DNA of 64,000 nt from the NCBI GenBank assembly GCA_014058105.1, contig JACGCM010002752.1, positions 186,001 through 250,000 on the forward strand, written 5' to 3'. Both the position numbers and the translations under genes were made by a program. Below are positions 58,295 through 64,000 of the stretch, in pieces. Under the pieces are notes generated by a model, which saw only the letters and a list, made by a program, of their open reading frames with translations, searched no databases and was not told the DNA's origin. The DNA is from Kingdonia uniflora (lineage: Eukaryota > Streptophyta > Magnoliopsida > Ranunculales > Circaeasteraceae). The stretch's first letter is position 1, and each line of letters begins with the position of its first letter.

Positions 58295-59427
58295 TGATGC
58301 CAGGGCGGAGCGGTGATGTAATATAATAAGGTAAGCGGGGGTTGAATCCATGGGGAGTAAACATATTAAAAATATAATTTCCTAATTAACTAATAAATGA
58401 ATCTAAACTAATTTTGATAAAAATGTCTTGAAATAAAACATAAATCTAAATTACTAACTTTCGGTATGATTATAAGGAAAATATCCTAGGCTTTAGATCA
58501 TCTCCAACTTAGTTTACTAAAACGATATAAAAACGGTAGCTTCTATCTACACATAATAACCATAGCTAGGTCTATCCGAGTCTAAGATCTAGGGTTTGTG
58601 GCTAAAACCCCAGGTAAGAACTTCGTTGTTCATAGACAAACGGATCTAGGGTTTATAAACTCATTTCCATGACTAGGTGGAGAGTATTAACTCTAGTGAT
58701 CTTAAATTCTCTTTGAGCATGAAAACAACCGAATATGGCTAATTCGGTATCTTCCTCATATCCGTAGTAACTTAGAGTTATCATGGCTAGATTAGCTCTT
58801 CGTAACTACAAATCGGAGAATCGAAGATTAATTCTAAATCTAAACTACTATTAACATCAATTTAGTTCACTTCACCGGATGTTCAATCCTTAGCCTAAGC
58901 TAAGGAGACTAGCTCTCTATTAATAGTGTTAATCACAACTTAAATTAAACGTATAAAATAAAAGAGAGAGAGAGAGAGATACTGAAAAACACAAGCTTTA
59001 TTCCTTCTTGAGATTGAGATGTGTAAAATACATAGAATTGTTCTCCTATTTATCAGAGATAGGAGAGACTTGTTTACATTTCTGAAACTCTATCTCTAAG
59101 TTATCTCAGATAAATCCTATCTCATACTTTATCTTCTATCTAGATAATTCTTCTCAAGCTAATTCTTGTAGAGTTCTTCATCATCTTTATTTCTTGGCGT
59201 AAATTTACAAGTACATTGAATATAAATATTTTACTTATACTTGAGAGACTGCTGAAGATGCTTTAACTCTTTGTACCTTCTATTAGATGTTTTTATCTAC
59301 TTATTAGCTCCAACAGTGATAAGTGCCTGAAAATAAGAAAATGCTACTAACATTAGAAAATAATAAATTAGGATTAACAAAACGATACTTTTAGGCGTAT
59401 TAATCATACATATTTTTACGTCTATCA
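58295..59427 (-). repeat. Athila 5' LTR
   Basis: 1133 bp, aligning with 34329-35500 throughout; the minus strand begins TGATAGAC. Ends at the AGGAC target-site duplication. Confidence 0.9.
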
Positions 59428-59432
59428 AGGAC

Positions 59433-60694
59433 TATCCCCATCTCTCTGTATTGTGTAATCTATCTTAACCTACTAATTAATTAGAAATTACATAGTCTCA
59501 TTTGGGTGGTCAAATTGTTTCAAGTTTAATTAGTGCAAAATAATCTTAATGGGTCCTATCTCGGAGATCCTTAAAATTAAGTGAGACGTTCAAGTTCATA
59601 AGTAAAAGTCCTTTGGGTGCATTTACATATTTTTTCTCCTGCCTCCCCTAACGACCATTTGATCTCGCTTCCCCCATTGGAGATCCTTTATTTTGGGTTA
59701 TAAAAGGAACCTTCTTCATTTAATATTGATTATGTAGGGCTTATGCTCTTTATCATTATCCAAATAACGTAAAAAATTAATTGTTGTTAATCCTTTAATC
59801 AATAGTGAACTATCGAATCCCTTAATTGGGGTACCGTATGTTGGAGTATCAGTACAGCTAAGTGTTCTTAAAATTGGTATCCTTTTAACTTAGGATGAAT
59901 ACGAGAAGAAAAAAAATGTTATGTATCATAAGCATGCAAAATACTATATTTCATTATTCAAACTATCTCACAATGTTGAAGGAATTAATGTATATATGTT
60001 GATTTAATTTTACTCCAACTACCCAACTAAGTATTAACTAAAATATTATAGATAAGAAAAAATATAGATACACAAATACATATCTAATTTAGATATTAAA
60101 CCTCTAAGAATTAATCCAATGTCATTTGTGAAATATCCTATCCAAAATGGATTCATGACTTCAACAACCTTAAATGAGTGACATTGTGAACGCAAAAATG
60201 AGACCATATCAAATAATATTAGTGTCCAAAATAATGCAATTTGCATGCTGGAAAAAACTTTACTTTAAATCATAGATGAAAATATCGAAACCAACAATTT
60301 CATCGACCCCTGACCATTATGATTTTATCACGATATTTTCGTCACTCAATAATTTAATCCATAAAAGAAAGAATCGGTTTATACCCAAAAAATATGTATT
60401 TATTGATGATATTATTGGTATTTTGATGTTTAAAATGATAAATTGTAATGTTGTTTAAAACGTGTGGAGATGTGAAGAAAATATTAGAAAGTATTTAGTA
60501 AAATGTCCAATTAAAAGTGTAGGAGTCTCAAAAAATATGTGAGCTTGGAAAAAAATAATTAAAATAAAATGTGAAGGAATATAAGATAATCTTTATTTAA
60601 TGAGATGACCATTATTTATTACAACTTGGTATGAGCAATTCAATTACAAATTTCAACTTTAAGTCTAAGAATTGCCTCATAAAGTTATCGATAA
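59433..60694. other. Unassigned flank right of Athila
   Basis: A TATA-like GGTTATAAAAGG lies at about 59696 and TGGTATCC near 59876, loosely like an LTR edge, but no partner repeat is found. On the minus strand an AATAAA poly(A)-like signal lies near 60595, downstream of the exon-like ORF. Confidence 0.3.
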
Positions 60695-61090
60695 ACTAAT
60701 GCATTTACGAGTGACCCAGCTCCTCAAATTCATTATTTTCCAACTGTTGATTGATGTTAGAAACATTCCAGTAATACTCCTTCCACGTCAAATGCTTAAA
60801 ATTGAGATCCTAATTTCTTATGTGGTTCTCGTACTCATATTGTAGCAAGAACAATATAATACCTAGGGGAGGGCAACCGCTTACAGCGATTACTCCAGCT
60901 CTTCTTCTTTGTGTGTAATTTAGTCTTGAAGATTGGGATGACACTTCAGGAACATATCCATACTCAGAGGATAGGTCAATGTACAGATGTTTATTACCAA
61001 AGAAACCTCCAGACGAGCTGATTTGCTGAGCATCAAAGGGGGACAGATGTGGGTAGTAGCCAGTGCCCATGCTTCCCATGCCCATACCTC
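60695..61090 (-). CDS. Exon-like ORF, unidentified protein
   Basis: On the minus strand a frame reads MGMGSMGTGYYPHLSPFDAQ, then FGNKHLYIDLSSEYGYVPEV and RLNYTQRRRAGVIAVSG. A stop in LLQYEYENHIRN follows, after which the same frame continues HLTWKEYYWNVSNIN and ends EEFEELGHS-like with TAA near 60706. A possible acceptor (AAAAG) precedes the first Met. Amino-acid use looks protein-like, but I do not recognise the family. It may be the last exon of a decayed gene. Confidence 0.3.
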
Positions 61091-61111
61091 TTTTATTATA
61101 AAATAAATCAC

Positions 61112-61937
61112 ATACTCTTTAGGTTTTGTGAATGTTAAAAGTTAAAACCAATTATCTCTTAATACCATCAAATTATCGTGATATTTTGGTGATAAATTGA
61201 TGAAATTATGACACATTAACGGTTTTATGCCACAAAATAAGGCATTGGAGAACCACTGATAATATCGCAGAAATATCAAACAAAAAAAAAGATAAGATAT
61301 TTATCAAAGTATAATCAATTTATCATGGATATTTTAATTTATGCTTTAAATACCAAAGTCGTACACGCTCAATAATTTCTTCACATGATATACATATAAT
61401 TTGAGAAAAATAAAATTATAAGCATAGAGATATACTTAAATTACATATATACATAAAGAGTTACAGTTTCGTAAATTTTGGGTATGTATAAGATATCCTC
61501 GATAACATATTGTAGACCTGGACATGTTTCAAAGTCTTTGCTGTGCAAGTTAGCGATCTTAGATAATACTAAATTTTCGTAAGTAGATAAAAAAATCTCT
61601 CTAAACACATTTGTACGGTCAGATTTGTCAAATTCTGAGCATAGAAATCCGGAAAATTACCAATTTTACGTAAAACGAATTTGTTACTGTAAAAATCATA
61701 TTTAACATTTTTGGGCCTCTCTTGTAATCAAAAGTTCTTTCTTGCTGCTCCCAGCACTGCATGATTTAGCAACCAATGTATACATCAACCTAAATAAGTT
61801 TTTGTATGAATAATTATATAGATATTTATTGGTTCGTAGTAGTATAAGCATATTTGAATCTATTTAAGTTGCTTTGAAAATAATAAACAACTTTCGTAGA
61901 TCATAAACATAAGATGCAGTCCTAGACTGATACCAAT
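61112..61937. other. Unassigned AT-rich sequence
   Basis: No coding or repeat signal recognised. The last bases (CTGATACCAAT, 61927-61937) are the complement of a tRNA-Met-type primer-binding site next to the LTR, possibly by chance. Confidence 0.3.
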
Positions 61938-62471
61938 TGTTGAATATTTAATATAATTTCATGTAATTAATCAATAAATAACATAATTATTAACTTTTAG
62001 TCTTACAAGGTTTTGGAGAGGAGAAGCCTTCCCTTGGATTCTACTAGCACCTAACGGGCGTGTAGACCAAGAGAGACCACCCCCTTGTATATATAGTATT
62101 AGGTTAGAGAGATCTTCTCGTTATACCCTTATAACCTTTATTTTCTTGGTCCCTATATCTTCTAAAACTTTTCCTTTATATAGAACTACTTCGCAGCTCT
62201 TTATCGTGCTTGAGCATGTTTTCCAAACAATGTGGTTAGTGGCGGTTGACTGAATAACTGACAAGCTCTTGAAAGACAGGTGTCTTTGACTGGATAATGA
62301 TCTTTGGTTAAAGTTTGGCCCACGTTCTTAACAAGTTCGTGGGGTAGGTTGGAATGTTTGACTTGGGATGAAGTATTAAAAATGCGCGAATCTGAGATAG
62401 AGGTAATTTGAACTACGTGAGCTCATTTTTAGGTGAGATCGAGGGATAGGTCCCAACAATCGCCCCCTCAC
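61938..62471 (-). repeat. 3' LTR of a second Tat-family element
   Basis: From about 62130 to 62458 it matches the Tat LTR at 39020-39339 (for example TCTTCTAAAACTTTTCC, GTGGTTAGTGGCGGTTGACT). The proposed start TGTTG at 61938 and end CAACA at 62458 form a 5-bp inverted repeat. The first 200 bp do not match the other LTRs, so the LTR may be chimeric. Polypurine tract (minus strand TGAGGGGGCGAT) at 62459-62470. Confidence 0.6.
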
Positions 62472-62796
62472 AACCAAAGTCACGAGTAGCTTTGGTTGAG
62501 AAATTATCTATTTGTGACTTGATATCTGGGTTGAAACTTATGATAATTGAAATGGAATAATGATGGTTTTGACCATGTGTAGTTAAGCGGGTTATTGGGA
62601 AATGACGTGTAATTAATAAGGATGTGGATGCCGATGTATGTGACGGTTATGACTCAAAAAGTTACGTCTGTAATGAATAATGATGCTTGGTGAAATATAC
62701 CTACACATTAAATGTAGGATTGTATAAATAGTACCTGAATCAAATTTTGGAAGTAGACTACGTTTGTTCTTTGTGAAATTCTTTTAAATATTAATA

Positions 62797-63018
62797 ATGG
62801 TGAAGACTCGTAGTATGGCCCTTGAAGAGAGGATTGCGTCTGAAATGCAGAGGCTAAAGTTGAAGTACTTCGGTGGCCAATCCTTGGAGATGTCGATACC
62901 CAATCCTATTCCTCCTACATATCAAGGCATGTCAGAAGACGAAGTGATTAAAGCTGAGAAGGAATTCTACTACAAGTGGAGGTTTCATGTCGTCGTCTTG
63001 ACAGGCGAGGATCGGTGA
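62797..63018 (+). CDS. Tat antisense gene, first exon (second copy, partial element)
   Basis: MVKTRSMALEERIASEMQRL, then PNPIPPTYQGMSEDEVIKAE and KWRFHVVVLTGEDR, closely similar to 39636-39930. Here the FYYKW codon is intact where the first copy has a stop, and a stop appears later instead (R then TGA). Similarity continues as ACLRNLLKDRV and SYAGKGITAG. A TATAAATA box lies at 62723-62730. The rest of the element runs off the right end of the window. Confidence 0.6.
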   Translation: MVKTRSMALEERIASEMQRLKLKYFGGQSLEMSIPNPIPPTYQGMSEDEVIKAEKEFYYKWRFHVVVLTGEDR

Positions 63019-64000
63019 GCCTGTCTCCGTAATCTCTTGAAAGATAGGGTCGGGGATTCATATGCAGGGAAAGGTATAACTGCGGGGTAGTTATGATGAT
63101 TTCTTGTATCACCATGGATTCTAAGGTCGGGCCCTCTTCATCTTTACCAACTCTTCGGAGGTGGTGGTTTCAGATGAGGGGGTGATGGTAATGGAGGTGG
63201 GAGACAACCAATGAGAGTCTGTTTTTACATTTTTATCACGTTTTGGCACTCAAAAGTTCTTTAGTTCAAGGATTTGGTTCCAACATAGTTTCTATTTGAA
63301 GCTCGAATAGACTTCAACCAAACTAATGTGAGGGAGGGTCTTTTTTGGTTTTAATTTCTGCTTTGTATCAGGGTGAAAAATTACTGAAGCGAGAAGAACT
63401 GGAGGAGTTGATGTTTCGACATGCCTGAATGACCTATGACTTTTAAAAGCAGTGAAAAACTTGTTACCTATAAAGTACCTGGGGTTAGGTTCTGGACAGA
63501 TTATGTCGTTGTAATAAACCTGAGATCTATCACTGAAAAACTTGTTATCTGTAAAATCATGTATAATGTTATCACTATGAATACGAATTTTTCATCCAAT
63601 TATTTATGTTATGCAGATAGAATATAGCTCGTATAATCGAACTGAATCGTTGTTGGATGTACGAAATGAATAAAAGTAATTATTGAAAACACTGTTATTG
63701 TAATGTTCGAACTAAGATAAATACGTGCAAAAATTAACGTTGTGATTTTAGTATAATATTTTTGTGCATTGAAAATGTGGGGGAAAAAACTGTAGGAAAT
63801 ATGTAATGCGAAAATTCGAGCTAATAAAGGTCGATTGAAGCATAAAACTTGATTGAATAAGCTTGAAAATAATGTACCGCATGTGTTTGAGGGAAGGGAT
63901 AAATTTAAATAGCCTATCTCAAGATTTTTGGGTTTCTGTTATAAGATAAAAGGTCAAATCACATTTTGGTCGGAAAGTGTTGTATAAATGTATAAATAAT
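63019..64000 (+). other. Continuation of second Tat element
   Basis: Diverged relative of 39900-40900, presumed intron of the antisense gene. No further exon reached before the window ends. Confidence 0.5.

Larger units (their letters stand above)
34329..59427 (-). mobile_element. Athila-lineage Ty3/gypsy element, invaded
   Basis: Target-site duplication AGGAC (34324-34328 and 59428-59432), LTRs 34329-35500 (3') and 58295-59427 (5'). Reading from the right: 5' LTR, a 1.6-kb leader, gag, protease, and RT up to 53543. Then comes the foreign insertion, then RNase H at 38528, integrase, a 3' untranslated region, polypurine tract and 3' LTR. About 600 bp of RT are missing at the insertion point. 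Without the insert the element would be near 10 kb, normal for the lineage. Multiple stops show it is old. Confidence 0.9.

Noticed and set aside
59696..59840. TATA-like GGTTATAAAAGG and TGTTGGAGTATC suggesting a further LTR
   Set aside because: No second copy or target duplication could be found; left as unassigned.

Overview
This is a stretch of plant nuclear DNA, most likely from a eudicot with a large, repeat-rich genome. It holds plant-specific transposon lineages (Athila, Tat, PIF/Harbinger, hAT, CACTA), a plant mobile domain gene, and an AT-rich background with AG/GT-spliced fragments. The only ordinary host gene I recognise is the first exon of TYW1 (wybutosine tRNA modification; 13398-14264, minus strand). 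Nearly everything else is mobile DNA of several ages nested inside other mobile DNA, and almost every transposon gene is broken.

Region 1 (1-8900): the tail of a hAT transposase (1-505), then a decayed segmental duplicate of the TYW1 5' region (2080-3522 and 6192-6606). This duplicate is split by an inverted (head-to-head) pair of sequences that resemble an endogenous caulimovirid (pararetrovirus) promoter and primer-binding region (3652-6190). A GC-rich 724-bp TIR element and a 122-bp tandem duplication follow.

Region 2 (8909-14711): a complete but non-autonomous Ty3/gypsy element (two 532-bp LTRs, TSD GGTGA) lies in what looks like the long first intron of TYW1, followed by the TYW1 exon and its CT-rich leader.

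Region 3 (14715-32513): one CACTA element (TSD AAC) holds a PIF/Harbinger-type composite (15049-29678, TSD TAA). The composite contains two convergent gene pairs. One is a plant mobile domain (PMD) gene facing a small Myb/SANT-like ORF; the other is a PIF transposase facing the usual Myb-like ORF1. The PMD gene is interrupted just before its stop codon by a hAT element (17484-22747, TSD ACTGGAGA). That hAT has itself been hit by a short deletion derivative of its own family (18897-20169, TSD GTGAGTAG). A 2.2-kb solo LTR (23420-25624, TSD GTTAG) lies upstream of the small Myb-like ORF.

Region 4 (32514-59427): a Ty1/copia remnant, then a 25-kb nest. An Athila element (34329-59427, TSD AGGAC, minus strand) was invaded by a 5'-truncated plus-strand relative of the region 2 gypsy element. 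That was in turn invaded by a 13.6-kb Tat-lineage element (38760-52380, TSD ATATC, minus strand). The Tat element carries a long antisense coiled-coil/Transposase_28-like reading frame with its own TATA box, convergent with gag-pol.

Region 5 (59433-64000): largely unassigned sequence with one exon-like ORF, then the start of a second Tat-family element, which keeps the same antisense first exon and TATA box.

Boundaries rest on matching target-site duplications, terminal repeats and reading-frame continuity read directly from the sequence. Family names rest on recognised protein motifs and were not checked by database search.
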